Origin: Streptomyces camponoticapitis
GTDB taxonomy: Bacteria; Actinomycetota; Actinomycetes; Streptomycetales; Streptomycetaceae
NCBI RefSeq assembly: GCF_014646115.1
Contig: NZ_BMMV01000019.1
Span: 62,001 to 126,000, forward strand
Length of the DNA stretch: 64,000 nt
Direction of reading: 5' to 3'
The notes below the pieces were generated by a model. The model had not been told where the DNA came from, did not search any database, and was given only the letters and a program-made list of their open reading frames with translations. A program made the translations under genes and the position numbers. Position 1 is the stretch's first letter; every line of letters starts with the position of its first letter. This document shows, one piece after another, positions 24,265 to 32,956 of the stretch.

Positions 24265-25157
24265 TTCTCGGCCGACCCCAGCGGGAACGCGTCCGCGCCC
24301 AGTTCGTCCAGCACATGCGGCGCCGGACGCGGCGGCGTCGGCATCACCGCGGCCTCGGAGTGGCCGCCGCAGCCGTACGCCAGGGACACCACCCGTCCGT
24401 CGGCCGGCGAGAACTCGTTGGCGCAGACGCCGAACGCCTGCCGCAGCGAGCCGGCCAGCGGCAGGAGGAAGCCGCAGGAGACACAGGGCGCGGGCGCCGC
24501 CTGTGCCATCGGGGTCTTGGCGCCGAATGCCTCGTCCCAGCGGTCGGCCGCGATGTGGAGCCCGTACCGGGACAGCACCCTGGCCCGGCGCATACCGAGT
24601 TCCTCGGCGACCGCCGCGATCGTCCCGCGCACGCTGAGCGGTGCGCCCTCGTCGGCCGGTGCGGCGCCGAGGTCCGTCTCCTCCGCGTCCTCCGCCTCGA
24701 CCAGCTCGGCCAGGGCCCCCGGGGTGACGGCGTCCGGCACCGCCGAGTTCGGCGGGGGTGCGTCCTCGCCGCTGTAGCCGGGCTCCAGGCGCAGATCCTC
24801 CGCCTCGGTCGGCAGCAGATCGCCGGGGCCCATGTCGCCGGGGCGCAGCCGGTCGCTCCACGGCACCCATTCGGGGGCCTGGAGGGAGTCCGGGCCGGGC
24901 AGCAGCACCGTTTCGTCAAGGGTGACGAGCTTGGAGCGGGACGCCCGGGCGACCGTCACCGCCCAGCGCCAGCCGCGGTAGCCCATCTCCTTGCATTCGA
25001 AGAGATGCGTCACCACACGGTCGCCCTCGGACACCACCGCCACATGCTCACCGACGACACCGGGCGCGGCAGCCTCCTCGGCCGCCGACCTCGCGAGATC
25101 CACCGCCTCGGCGCACAGGCGGTCGGGGGTTCGGCTTCGAGTCGTCGCAGCACTCAC
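24261..25157 (-). CDS. DUF3027 protein
   Basis: 298 residues from GTG 25157 (VSAATTRSRTPDRLCAEAVD). The conserved block GEHVAVVSEGDRVVTHLFEC with KEMGYRGWRWAVTVARASRS, the LLPGPDSLQAPEWVPWSDRL stretch and the Cys-containing APCVSCGFLLPLAGSLRQAF, plus CANEFSPADGRVVSLAYGCG GHSE near the end, mark the actinobacterial DUF3027 family. The Cys/His pairs at the end may bind a metal. The middle is acidic (AELVEAEDAEETDLG) and variable. Function unknown. Its stop codon lies inside an IS-relic repeat, so the original C-terminus may have been altered by a few residues. Confidence 0.85.
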   Translation of the reverse strand: MSAATTRSRTPDRLCAEAVDLARSAAEEAAAPGVVGEHVAVVSEGDRVVTHLFECKEMGYRGWRWAVTVARASRSKLVTLDETVLLPGPDSLQAPEWVPWSDRLRPGDMGPGDLLPTEAEDLRLEPGYSGEDAPPPNSAVPDAVTPGALAELVEAEDAEETDLGAAPADEGAPLSVRGTIAAVAEELGMRRARVLSRYGLHIAADRWDEAFGAKTPMAQAAPAPCVSCGFLLPLAGSLRQAFGVCANEFSPADGRVVSLAYGCGGHSEAAVMPTPPRPAPHVLDELGADAFPLGSAEN

Positions 25158-25575
25158 AGGTCTCGCTTCTCTCCTACGCCGTTTCACGGGTGCGCCGGCC
25201 GATTCACGATGTACGGGCCGAGGGCGGAGCGGACCAGAGGGCCGCATCGACGTCCACGCCCGACTTCTCCCGGGCACACCTACCGTCAACCATTCTGCGG
25301 GATGACGAAGAGGCGCGCGGCCGAGAACAACCGCCGGTGGCGCGCTACGCACGCTACCCCCTCCACCGCCCGCCGCCCACCTGCACGCCCCCTTTCCCCG
25401 AGTTCGGGCAGCCCGCAGGCGGTGCGAGACCCCGGGAAAGACTCCGGAACCATCGGTGGACAGGGCCCCTGAGACGGCGTGAAAACTCGGCAAAGTAATG
25501 AGAAGAACAGCTGAAGTCCGCGCGTCAGGGACGTCGCGGGCGTTCCGCCGCGCGAAGTGGGGGCACTATGACGGG
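25158..25575. other. 418-bp intergenic region between divergent DUF3027 and MFS genes
   Basis: I see no convincing gene. A TTGACG-like hexamer facing left (about 25289-25294) could be part of the DUF3027 promoter. The MFS frame is open from ATG 25498, but the residues before 25576 do not look like protein. Confidence 0.5.
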
Positions 25576-26925
25576 GTGGCAGCCGTGAGGTCGTCCGAGC
25601 GCTCCGGTCCGCTCCGCAGAGCGGGGCGGACGGTCGGGCGTGCCCTGCACCTGCCGTTCACCGGCACAGCGAAGGGCATCCGCAAGGCCACGCACGCGCA
25701 TGGCGCGGGCGAGTCCGGGCTCGGCAGGCTGATCGAGCTGCACGCCGTGAACGGCGCGGGTGACGTCATGATCACAGTCGCCCTCGCGTCGACGGTCTTC
25801 TTCTCCGTACCGACCGACGAGGCCCGGGGCCGCGTGGCCCTCTACCTCGCCGTCACCATGGCACCCTTCACGCTCCTGGCCCCGGTGATCGGCCCCCTCC
25901 TGGACCGCCTGCCGCACGGCCGCCGGGCCGCGATGGCCGCCGCCATGCTGACCCGCGCCCTGCTCGCGCTGACCATGTCGGGCGCGGTCGCGACGGGCGG
26001 TCTTGAGCTCTATCCGGCCGCGCTGGGGGTGCTTGTCGCCTCGAAGGCGTACGGAGTCGTACGCAGCGCGGTCGTGCCACGCCTGCTGCCACCGAATTTC
26101 CCCCTGGTCCGGGCCAACTCCCGGGTGACGCTCGCGGGGCTGCTCGCGACGGGTGCGGCGGCCCCGATCGGGGCCGGCCTCCACCAGATCGGGCCCCAGT
26201 GGCCCCTCTACGGCGCGTTCGTCATCTTCGCGGCGGGCACCTTCCTGGCGTTCACGATGCCGCCGAAGGTGGACTCGGCCAAGGGCGAGCGCAGGGTGCG
26301 GCTGGTGGGGCGCGCGGGCAAGAAGCGGCCGAGCCTGCGCTCGGTGGGTCCGTCCGTCTTCAACGGCCTCCAGTCGAACGCGGCGCACCGCGCGCTCTCC
26401 GGCTTCCTGATCTTCTTCCTGGCGTTCCTGCTGCGGCAGCATCCGCTGGCGGGGCAGAGCGCCGCCGTCTCGCTGGCGATCGTGGGTGTCTCCGCCGGTA
26501 CGGGCAACGCGGTCGGTACGGCGGTGGGCGCCTGGCTCAAGGCCCGTGCGCCCGAGCTGATCATCGTGAGCGTGCTGGGGCTGGCGCTCACGGCGGCGGT
26601 CTTCGCGGCGGTGTTCTTCGGCGGCGTGATGATCGCGGTGCTGGGCACGGTGGCCGGTTTCTCGCAGGCGCTGTCGAAGCTGTCGCTGGACGCGTGCATC
26701 CAGCGGGACGTGCCGGAGGAGGTCCGTACGTCCGCGTTCGCGCGCGTGGAGACACTGCTCCAGATGTCCTGGGTGGTGGGCGGCGCCATCGGTATCGCCC
26801 TGCCGCTCAACGGTGTGCTCGGCATGGCGGTGGCCTCCGGTCTGCTGGCGACCGGAGCGGTCTTCTCGGTACGGGGGCTGCTCGGCGCGGCCCGGCACGG
26901 CGCGCCGCACCCGCGCGCTGCCTGA
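25576..26925 (+). CDS. MFS transporter
   Basis: About 449 residues, with 11-12 hydrophobic helices beginning near residue 65 (ELHAVNGAGDVMITVALAST) and the loop motif GPLLDRLPHGRRAAMAAAML. A charged 60-residue N-terminal region precedes the first helix. The start is uncertain: GTG 25576 gives VAAVRSSERSGPLRRAG; ATG 25498 and GTG 25585 are alternatives. It is upstream of the DUF2771 and futalosine genes but each has its own start signal. Substrate unknown; an efflux role is the usual guess. Confidence 0.83.
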   Translation: MAAVRSSERSGPLRRAGRTVGRALHLPFTGTAKGIRKATHAHGAGESGLGRLIELHAVNGAGDVMITVALASTVFFSVPTDEARGRVALYLAVTMAPFTLLAPVIGPLLDRLPHGRRAAMAAAMLTRALLALTMSGAVATGGLELYPAALGVLVASKAYGVVRSAVVPRLLPPNFPLVRANSRVTLAGLLATGAAAPIGAGLHQIGPQWPLYGAFVIFAAGTFLAFTMPPKVDSAKGERRVRLVGRAGKKRPSLRSVGPSVFNGLQSNAAHRALSGFLIFFLAFLLRQHPLAGQSAAVSLAIVGVSAGTGNAVGTAVGAWLKARAPELIIVSVLGLALTAAVFAAVFFGGVMIAVLGTVAGFSQALSKLSLDACIQRDVPEEVRTSAFARVETLLQMSWVVGGAIGIALPLNGVLGMAVASGLLATGAVFSVRGLLGAARHGAPHPRAA

Positions 26926-26939
26926 GCCCGGCCGGGCGA

Positions 26940-26945
26940 TAGCCT
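26940..26945 (+). promoter_or_regulatory. -10 element, leaderless-type promoter of the DUF2771 gene
   Basis: TAGCCT seven bases before ATG 26953, no ribosome-binding site. Confidence 0.5.
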
Positions 26946-26952
26946 TCGGCTC

Positions 26953-27450
26953 ATGACCGCCCCGTTTATCTCTGCCAGGGTCCGCCGGACCGGTGTCGCT
27001 CTCGGCGCCATGTCCGCAGGCCTGCTCGCCCTTTCGGCCTGCGACAAGCCGACGCCGCTCGCGACGGTGACGGTCGGCACCGACTCCGTGCACTCCGAGG
27101 CGGCCTGCTACAACCACGGCAAGTCGGTGGGTACGGAGGCCGCGCTCGACAAGTGCCTCAACGACACCTCGGGCCGTAAGACGGTCTCGGTCTCCACCGA
27201 CGACGAGATCCACTTCGGTGTCGATCCGGAGATCGCGGACAACGGCTGGACCTTCTACATCGAGGGCCAGCGGGTCGAGCCCGAGCCGGACAAGAACACC
27301 TACCGCACCTTCCCCGCCGAGGTGTTCTTCTCCTCGCAGACCGGCGAGCCGATCACGGCCGTGAGTCTGAGCATCGTCGAGACGAGCGAGAAGGAGCGGG
27401 CCGTGACCGGGGTCTGGAACTTCCAGCTGAAGAAGAAGTCCAGGTCCTGA
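26953..27450 (+). CDS. DUF2771 lipoprotein
   Basis: 165 residues. Signal sequence with lipobox LSAC (SAGLLALSACDKPTPLATVT, lipid-anchored Cys near residue 30), followed by a small extracytoplasmic beta domain with an internal Cys pair (EAACYNHGKSVGTEAALDKC). The pattern TFPAEVFFSSQTGEPITAVS matches DUF2771, an actinobacterial family without known function. Leaderless-type promoter just upstream; the mqnB gene follows 44 bp later. Confidence 0.85.
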   Translation: MTAPFISARVRRTGVALGAMSAGLLALSACDKPTPLATVTVGTDSVHSEAACYNHGKSVGTEAALDKCLNDTSGRKTVSVSTDDEIHFGVDPEIADNGWTFYIEGQRVEPEPDKNTYRTFPAEVFFSSQTGEPITAVSLSIVETSEKERAVTGVWNFQLKKKSRS

Positions 27451-27494
27451 TTCCTGCCGTGCCGCCGGGACTTCCCGGCGAGGGAGGGGCGTTC

Positions 27495-28199
27495 GTGCGC
27501 GTACTGGTGGTGACGGCCGTGCGGGCCGAGGCCGACGCGGTCTCCGGCGGGCTGAGCGCCGTCGCGGACGCGGCCTCGGAGCGCCGTCTGCCCGGCGGTT
27601 ACGTCCTGACCGCCCACCCGGGCGCCGATGTGCTGGTGGCCGGGGTCGGCTCCGCGGCGGCCGCTTCCGGTACGGCTACGGCGCTCGCCTGCGCGGACGT
27701 CGCCTCGGCGCCGTACGGCCTGGTGGTCTCCGCCGGTATCGGCGGCGGGTTCCAGCCACTCGCCCCCGTCGGCTCGCTGGTGGTGGCGGACGCGATCGTC
27801 GCCGCCGACCTGGGCGCCGAGACACCCGAGGGATTCCTCCCGGTGGACGAACTGGGCTTCGGCCGGACCGTCCACCACCCGCCCGCGGAACTCACCGCGC
27901 GGATCGCGGGTCTGCTGGACGCCGTCCTCGCGCCGGTGCTCACCGTCTCCACCGTGACCGGATCGGCGGCCCGTACCGCCGAGCTGGCCGCACGTCACCC
28001 GCGCGCCGCCGCCGAGGCCATGGAGGGTTTCGGCGTCGCGGAGGCCGCGGCGGCGTACGGCGTGCCGGTGGCCGAGATCCGCGCGGTCTCCAACACCGTT
28101 GGCCCGCGCGACCGTTCGGCCTGGCGCATCGGCCAGGCGCTGGAGGCGCTGCGGGAGGCCTGCCGGCAACTCAGTCCCGTCTTCGAGGAGTCGACATGA
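27495..28199 (+). CDS. mqnB: Futalosine hydrolase
   Basis: 234 residues of the nucleoside phosphorylase/MTA-SAH nucleosidase superfamily. It removes hypoxanthine from futalosine to give dehypoxanthine futalosine in the futalosine route of menaquinone synthesis. Family features: VRVLVVTAVRAEADAV start, GVGSAAAASGTATAL, VVSAGIGGGFQPLAPVGSLV and AEAMEGFGVAEAAAAYGVPV (catalytic Glu region), RAVSNTVGPRD. GTG 27495 has GGGAGGGG about 7 nt upstream. Stop overlaps the mqnD start by 4 bp, confirming the pathway context. Confidence 0.93.
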   Translation: MRVLVVTAVRAEADAVSGGLSAVADAASERRLPGGYVLTAHPGADVLVAGVGSAAAASGTATALACADVASAPYGLVVSAGIGGGFQPLAPVGSLVVADAIVAADLGAETPEGFLPVDELGFGRTVHHPPAELTARIAGLLDAVLAPVLTVSTVTGSAARTAELAARHPRAAAEAMEGFGVAEAAAAYGVPVAEIRAVSNTVGPRDRSAWRIGQALEALREACRQLSPVFEEST

Positions 28200-29053
28200 G
28201 GCACGCCGCCGTACCGCCCCTGCGGATCGCGTACTCGCCCTGTCCCAACGACACGTTCGTCTTCGACGCCTGGGCGCACGGGCGGGTGCCGGGCGCGCCC
28301 GAGCTGGACGTGACGTTCGCGGACATCGACATCACCAACGGCATGGCCGAGCGCGGCGAGCTGGACGTGCTGAAGGTGTCCTACGCCGTGCTGCCGTGGG
28401 TCCTCGACGAGTACACGCTGCTGCCGTGCGGCGGCGCGCTCGGCCGGGGCAACGGCCCGCTGGTCCTGACCCGCGGCCCGGACGCCGACCTGACGGCCGG
28501 GACCGTCGCCGTACCGTCCGAACGCTCCACCGCGTACCTGCTGTTCAGGCTCTGGGCGGCCGACGTGCTGCCGGGCGGGGTGGGCCGGGTCGTGGTCATG
28601 CCCTTCCACGAGATCATGCCTGCGGTGCGCGACGGCAAGGTGGACGCGGGGCTCGTCATCCACGAGGCGCGCTTCACCTATCAGGACTACGGGCTGCACA
28701 GCCTCGCCGACATGGGCGAGCACTGGGAGTCCACGACGGGTCTGCCGATCCCGCTGGGCGCGATCATCGCGAAGCGGAATCTGGGCGCGGACACGCTCCA
28801 GGCGCTGGCAGAGGCGGCGCGTACGTCGGTCCGGATGGCGTGGGACGACCCCGACGCCTCACGCCCGTACGTACGCGCGCACGCGCAGGAGATGGACCCG
28901 GCGGTGGCGGACCAGCACATCGCGCTGTACGTCAACGAGTTCACGGCCGATCTGGGCACGGACGGCTACGCGGCGGTACGCGGCCTCCTCACCCGCGCGG
29001 CGGACGAGGGCCTGGTCCCGCCGCTCTCCCCGGACGCGCTGACCTTCGGCTGA
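28196..29053 (+). CDS. mqnD: 1,4-dihydroxy-6-naphthoate synthase
   Basis: 285 residues with a periplasmic-binding-protein-like fold used as a cytosolic enzyme. It converts cyclic dehypoxanthine futalosine to 1,4-dihydroxy-6-naphthoate. Typical features: LRIAYSPCPNDTFVFDAWAH, DITNGMAERGELDVLKVSYA, and VIHEARFTYQDYGLHSLADM, with the catalytic His in the last. ATG overlaps the mqnB stop, so the two are translationally coupled. Other mqn genes are not in the window. A long hairpin follows. Confidence 0.95.
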   Translation: MRHAAVPPLRIAYSPCPNDTFVFDAWAHGRVPGAPELDVTFADIDITNGMAERGELDVLKVSYAVLPWVLDEYTLLPCGGALGRGNGPLVLTRGPDADLTAGTVAVPSERSTAYLLFRLWAADVLPGGVGRVVVMPFHEIMPAVRDGKVDAGLVIHEARFTYQDYGLHSLADMGEHWESTTGLPIPLGAIIAKRNLGADTLQALAEAARTSVRMAWDDPDASRPYVRAHAQEMDPAVADQHIALYVNEFTADLGTDGYAAVRGLLTRAADEGLVPPLSPDALTFG

Positions 29054-29063
29054 ACGCCTGAGC

Positions 29064-29106
29064 GTCCGCGCGCCCCGGTCCTGTCCCGGGACCGGGGCGC
29101 GCGGAC
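29064..29106. terminator. Bidirectional terminator between mqnD and the cold-shock gene
   Basis: GTCCGCGCGCCCCGGTC (29064-29080) pairs perfectly with GACCGGGGCGCGCGGAC (29090-29106), 17 bp with a 9-nt loop, placed between convergent stops at 29053 and 29113. Confidence 0.88.
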
Positions 29107-29112
29107 CTCTTC

Positions 29113-29496
29113 TCAGACGTCGAGTTGGTCCGCGACGGCGCGCAGCAGGCCCGCGATGTTCGCTCCCTGGGCCTTGTCCGGATAGCGGCCCCGCTCCAGG
29201 GTGGGGGTGATGCTCTCCAGAAGCGTCGTCAGGTCCTGGACGATCGAGGCCAGTTCGTCGGGCTTGCGGCGCTGGGCCGCCGCCACCGAGGGGGCCGGGT
29301 CGAGAACGGTGACCGAGAGGGCCTGATCACCGCGCTGGCCCGCGACAACGCCGAACTCGACGCGCTGGCCCGGCTTCAGTGCGTCGACTCCGGCAGGGAG
29401 GACCGATGAGTGGACGAAGACGTCGCCGCCGTCGTCACGGGAGAGAAAGCCGAAGCCCTTCTCACGGTTGAACCACTTGACCTGGCCGGTAGGCAC
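29113..29496 (-). CDS. Cold-shock domain protein with C-terminal extension
   Basis: 127 residues. N-terminal CSD (residues 1-65): PTGQVKWFNREKGFGFLSRD with RNP1 (KGFGFLS) and RNP2 (DVFVHSS) motifs for single-stranded nucleic acid binding. A C-terminal helical extension of about 55 residues (QRRKPDELASIVQDLTTLLE) is found in a specific actinobacterial subgroup and distinguishes it from 67-residue CspA. GTG 29496 is used because GAGGACGAG precedes it; ATG 29514 is possible. Probable RNA chaperone. Confidence 0.9.
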   Translation of the reverse strand: MPTGQVKWFNREKGFGFLSRDDGGDVFVHSSVLPAGVDALKPGQRVEFGVVAGQRGDQALSVTVLDPAPSVAAAQRRKPDELASIVQDLTTLLESITPTLERGRYPDKAQGANIAGLLRAVADQLDV

Positions 29497-29651
29497 GTCT
29501 GTCCTCGTCCTCATATGTGTTGGGGGCGCTGGCGCGCACAAAAACGGCTCTGGATAGCACTACAGCGGGTCGGACGACCCGCCGCCCCCAAGGCTAATGG
29601 TCCAGGGGCTGGTGACAAGACGTCGCCGGTTGGTTCCTGTCCGCAGGGAAC

Positions 29652-29657
29652 TACCCT
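29652..29657 (+). promoter_or_regulatory. -10 element, leaderless-type promoter of the 29664 gene
   Basis: TACCCT lies exactly six bases before GTG 29664. Confidence 0.5.
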
Positions 29658-29663
29658 GGTGGA

Positions 29664-30041
29664 GTGACTGCTACTCCTTCATCACCCGCGGCTGAACCGA
29701 CGGCTGAATCCACAGCTCAGCCCACGGCTCGGCCCGTGCCGGAGCCGTCGGCCCAGCCGGCCGGTCCCGGTGACCGGCTCGTGCGGATCGGCGCGATCGT
29801 TTTCATCGCCGGGGCGGTCGCCACTCTGGTCACCGTGGCCCCACTGTTCCTCGGGACGGACCCGTTTCCCACCGTCGCGTACGGGCTCTGCATGCTGATG
29901 GGCGTCGGCTTCGTGATCGCGGGCGCCGGGCTGCTCCGGTCGATCGCCGCGCAGCGCCGTCAGGCCAGGTCCGCCTCGACCGCGGGTCCCGCGGCGGAAT
30001 CGGTGGCGGGTTCTCCGGCCGCCACGCCGCCGGCCACGTAG
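29664..30041 (+). CDS. Small two-helix membrane protein, Ala/Pro/Thr-rich ends
   Basis: 125 residues: a disordered N-terminus with repeated PTAE/PTAR-like units (TAESTAQPTARPVPEPSAQP), two membrane helices (about residues 41-62 IGAIVFIAGAVATLVTVAPL and 70-92 VAYGLCMLMGVGFVIAGAGL), then a disordered C-terminus. No known domain recognised. It overlaps the convergent HAD hydrolase gene by 82 bp at its 3' end. Leaderless-type promoter. Function unknown. Confidence 0.7.
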   Translation: MTATPSSPAAEPTAESTAQPTARPVPEPSAQPAGPGDRLVRIGAIVFIAGAVATLVTVAPLFLGTDPFPTVAYGLCMLMGVGFVIAGAGLLRSIAAQRRQARSASTAGPAAESVAGSPAATPPAT

Positions 30042-30667
30042 GACCGCAGCCACCCCGGGAACGCCAGCAGGTCCGGCAGCACCACGTCCGCGCCGGCCGC
30101 CCGCAGTTCCTCCTCGTCGCAGGGGCCCGTCGGCACCGCGACCGAGAGCGCCCCCGCCGTGCGGGCGCCCCGTACATCGCCGGTGTGGTCACCGACGTAC
30201 ACGCTCGCGCCGTGCTCGCGCAGCGCCTCGCCCTTCGCCTCCGCCCACAGCCAGCCGATCACCCTGTCCGGCTCCACGCCGAGATGCGCGAGATGCAGCT
30301 TCGCGTTCGGCTCGTGCTTCGCCGTCACCACGATCGCCCGCCCGCCGAGCGCCTGAACAGCGGTGACGGCCTCGCGGGCGCCGAGCATCAGCGGCGTCGG
30401 CTCGATCGCGTGTGTGGGATAGATCTCCCTGTACCGGTCACCCATCTCCGCGATGCGCTCGGCGGGGAACCAGTGCGCCAACTCCTCGTCCAGCGGCGGA
30501 CCGAGCCTGGTCACGGCCAGGTCGGCGTCGATCGGGACACCGGTCTCGGCGGAAAGTGCCAGGTAGGCGGCTCGGATGCCCGGCCGGGAGTCGATGAGTG
30601 TCATGTCGAGATCGAAGCCGACCGTCAACGGAGGCGGGGCGGGGAACGAGGCCGGAGTCGAAGTCAT
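29960..30667 (-). CDS. HAD family hydrolase (phosphatase-like)
   Basis: 235 residues. HAD motif I GFDLDMTLIDSRPGIRAAYL (Asp nucleophile near residue 19), motif II VVTAKHEPNAKLHLAH (Thr), motif III Lys in EAKGEALREHG and motif IV VGDHTGDVRGARTAG. It resembles Gph/PGP-like phosphatases with a helical cap (ETGVPIDADLAVTRLGPPLD). Substrate unknown. ATG 30667 chosen; ATG 30682 is an alternative. It is divergent from the siderophore-type ABC operon and shares its upstream region with an iron-box-like sequence, so iron control is possible but unproven. Confidence 0.87.
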   Translation of the reverse strand: MTSTPASFPAPPPLTVGFDLDMTLIDSRPGIRAAYLALSAETGVPIDADLAVTRLGPPLDEELAHWFPAERIAEMGDRYREIYPTHAIEPTPLMLGAREAVTAVQALGGRAIVVTAKHEPNAKLHLAHLGVEPDRVIGWLWAEAKGEALREHGASVYVGDHTGDVRGARTAGALSVAVPTGPCDEEELRAAGADVVLPDLLAFPGWLRSYVAGGVAAGEPATDSAAGPAVEADLA

Positions 30668-30723
30668 ACAAGCATTGTGCATGGACCCCTCGGCCGATCG
30701 GTGGCTTGATCCGGTGCATAGAC

Positions 30724-30742
30724 TTAGCCAAGCCTTACCAAG
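30724..30742. promoter_or_regulatory. Iron-box-like site (DmdR/IdeR family)
   Basis: TTAGCCAAGCCTTACCAAG matches 12 of 19 positions of the consensus TTAGGTTAGGCTCACCTAA, including the outer TTAG and central AG.CT..ACC. It lies before a FecCD-type iron transporter operon, where DmdR1 repression is expected. Confidence 0.6.
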
Positions 30743-30812
30743 CTTCGCCGCGATGCCCTCCCGGATTTCAGCAGGATCAGCCAGATCAGCGCCCCGTACC
30801 CGATTGGTCCCG

Positions 30813-31847
30813 ATGCCAGCCGCCGCCCCGACGACCCACCGCACCAGACGCGTTCTGGTCGCCCGCCGCATCGGCTGGACAGCCGTCGCGGTCGCGGCCC
30901 TGCTGCTCGCGATCCTGCTCAGCCTCGCCGTCGGGGCGCGTCCCGTCGCGCCGAGCGCCGTGTTCGACGCCCTGCTCAACGGGGGTCACAGCGACGACGC
31001 CGAGGTCGTACGGCAGTTGCGGGTGCCGCGTACCGTCATCGGCCTGATGGTCGGCGCCGCGCTCGCCCTGGCCGGTACGGTCCTCCAGGGCATCACCCGT
31101 AACCCCATCGCCGACCCCGGCATCCTCGGGATCAGCCAGGGCGCGGCGGTCGGTGTCGTGATGGCCATCGCGTTCGCCGGGGTGCACACGCTGACCGGTT
31201 ACGTGTGGTTCGCCTTCGCGGGCGCCGCCATCGCCTCGGTGGCCGTGTACGCGATCGCCACGCGGGGCAGAGGCGGGGCGACTCCGGTCAAACTCGCCCT
31301 CGGCGGCGCTGCGATCAACGCGCTCCTGGTCTCGGTCACGATGGGCATCCTGACGACACGGGCCGCGGCCCTGGACGAGTTCCGCTTCTGGCAGGTGGGC
31401 TCGGTCGCGGGCCGGGACGCCGAACTGGTCGGCCAGGTCTGGCCGTTCCTCGTCGTCGGCACGGTCCTGGTGGTGTCCGTCGCACGCGGGCTCGACGCGC
31501 TCGCCCTCGGCGAGGACGTCGCGAAGGGCCTCGGCCAGAACGTCGGCGCCGTACGCCTCGTGGGCGGTGTCGGCGCGACCGTGCTGGTCGGGGTCGGTGT
31601 CGCCGCGGCCGGCCCGATCGCGTTCATCGGTCTCGCCGTCCCGCACATCGCGCGCGCGATCGTCGGCAACGACCACCGCTGGCTGATGCCGATGGCCGCG
31701 CTCGTCGGGCCGGTGATGCTGCTCGTCGCGGACGTGGTCGGCCGGATCCTGTTCCCGCCGGGCGAGGTGCCCGCGGGCGTGATGACGGCGCTGCTGGGTG
31801 TGCCGTTCCTGGTCGCTCTCGTACGCAGGAAGGCGGTACCGGCGTGA
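30813..31847 (+). CDS. Iron-siderophore ABC transporter permease 1 (FecCD family)
   Basis: About 344 residues, with around 10 membrane helices. FecCD hallmarks: LRVPRTVIGLMVGAALALAG (gating and coupling start), GITRNPIADPGILGISQGAA and GPIAFIGLAVPHIARAIVGN. The start is uncertain: ATG 30813 (MPAAAPTTHRTRR) is used; ATG 30753, closer to the iron box, would add 20 residues. First gene of a three-gene operon; its stop overlaps the next GTG (GTGA). No substrate-binding protein gene is adjacent, so the lipoprotein partner must be encoded elsewhere. Confidence 0.92.
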   Translation: MPAAAPTTHRTRRVLVARRIGWTAVAVAALLLAILLSLAVGARPVAPSAVFDALLNGGHSDDAEVVRQLRVPRTVIGLMVGAALALAGTVLQGITRNPIADPGILGISQGAAVGVVMAIAFAGVHTLTGYVWFAFAGAAIASVAVYAIATRGRGGATPVKLALGGAAINALLVSVTMGILTTRAAALDEFRFWQVGSVAGRDAELVGQVWPFLVVGTVLVVSVARGLDALALGEDVAKGLGQNVGAVRLVGGVGATVLVGVGVAAAGPIAFIGLAVPHIARAIVGNDHRWLMPMAALVGPVMLLVADVVGRILFPPGEVPAGVMTALLGVPFLVALVRRKAVPA

Positions 31848-32956
31848 GTGGCGGCGTGAGTACGACGACTGTGGAGCGGAAGACCGTCGGGGCGCGCGCG
31901 GGAGTGCGGCCCGCCGGATACTCCCTCGTGCGCACCCGGTTCGGCGCCCGGCGTGTGTCGTTCCTCCTGCACCGGCGCGCGGCGGTCGTCGCCGTCGTCC
32001 TGGTGCTCCTGCTCTGCCTCAGCTGTGTCGCCTACCTCAGCGTCGGCGAGAGCTTCGTCGCCCCCGCCGAGGTCCTGAAGGTGATCCTCGGCCAGCCGTC
32101 GCCGGACGAACTGGTGGTCGGCACGCTCCGGCTGCCGCGCATGGTCGTCGGTCTCCTCGTCGGCGCGGCCTTCGGCGTCTCCGGCGCGCTGATCCAGACC
32201 GTCGCCCGCAACCCGCTCGCCAGCCCGGACATCATCGGTGTCACGCAGGGCGCGAGCGTGCTGACGGTCTTCGCGATGACGTACGGCGTCACGTCGTTCA
32301 CGGTCCTGCCGTATCTCTCGGTCACGGGCGGGATGCTGGCCGCCGTGCTCGTGTACGTCTTCGCCTGGCGCGGCGGGCTGCACGCCACCCGCTTCGTCCT
32401 CATCGGCATCGGCATCGCGATCGCGCTGCGTTCGCTCACCACGCTGTTCATGACGAAGGGCGACTATCTGGTCGCCCAGCAGGCCCAGGTGTGGATGACC
32501 GGTTCGCTCAACGGCCGAGGCTGGGACGAGGCGGCGCCGCTCGGCTGGGTGCTGCTGATCCTGCTGCCGGCGGTGGCGTGGGCGGCGTACGCCCAGCGCA
32601 CGGTCTCGCTGGACGACTCCACGGCGACCGCGCTCGGCGTACGCCTCGGGCACGTACGGCTCGGACTCGTCCTGCTCGGCGTGGTGCTGGCCTCCGTGGC
32701 GACCGGCACCGCCGGGCCGGTGGACTTCGTCGCGCTGCTCGCACCGCAGATCGCACGGCGGATGACGCGTACGGCGCAGATCCCGCTGCTCTGCTCCGCG
32801 CTGCTCGGCGCGGTGATCGTCGTACTCGCCGACCTCTTGGCGCGCAAGCTGTTCGCGCCCACCGAGCTGCCCGTGGGGGTGCTCACGGCGGCGGTCGGCG
32901 CGCCGTATCTGATCTGGCTGATCATCAGCAGCCGTACCGCGGGAGCGGGGAAATGA
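31844..32956 (+). CDS. Iron-siderophore ABC transporter permease 2 (FecCD family)
   Basis: 370 residues from GTG 31844 (GTG 31856 is an alternative). A basic 40-residue N-terminus precedes about ten helices. Motifs: LRLPRMVVGLLVGAAFGVSG, TVARNPLASPDIIGVTQGAS, AGPVDFVALLAPQIARRMTR. It should heterodimerise with permease 1. Translationally coupled to the genes on both sides (4-bp overlaps). Confidence 0.93.
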   Translation: MSGGVSTTTVERKTVGARAGVRPAGYSLVRTRFGARRVSFLLHRRAAVVAVVLVLLLCLSCVAYLSVGESFVAPAEVLKVILGQPSPDELVVGTLRLPRMVVGLLVGAAFGVSGALIQTVARNPLASPDIIGVTQGASVLTVFAMTYGVTSFTVLPYLSVTGGMLAAVLVYVFAWRGGLHATRFVLIGIGIAIALRSLTTLFMTKGDYLVAQQAQVWMTGSLNGRGWDEAAPLGWVLLILLPAVAWAAYAQRTVSLDDSTATALGVRLGHVRLGLVLLGVVLASVATGTAGPVDFVALLAPQIARRMTRTAQIPLLCSALLGAVIVVLADLLARKLFAPTELPVGVLTAAVGAPYLIWLIISSRTAGAGK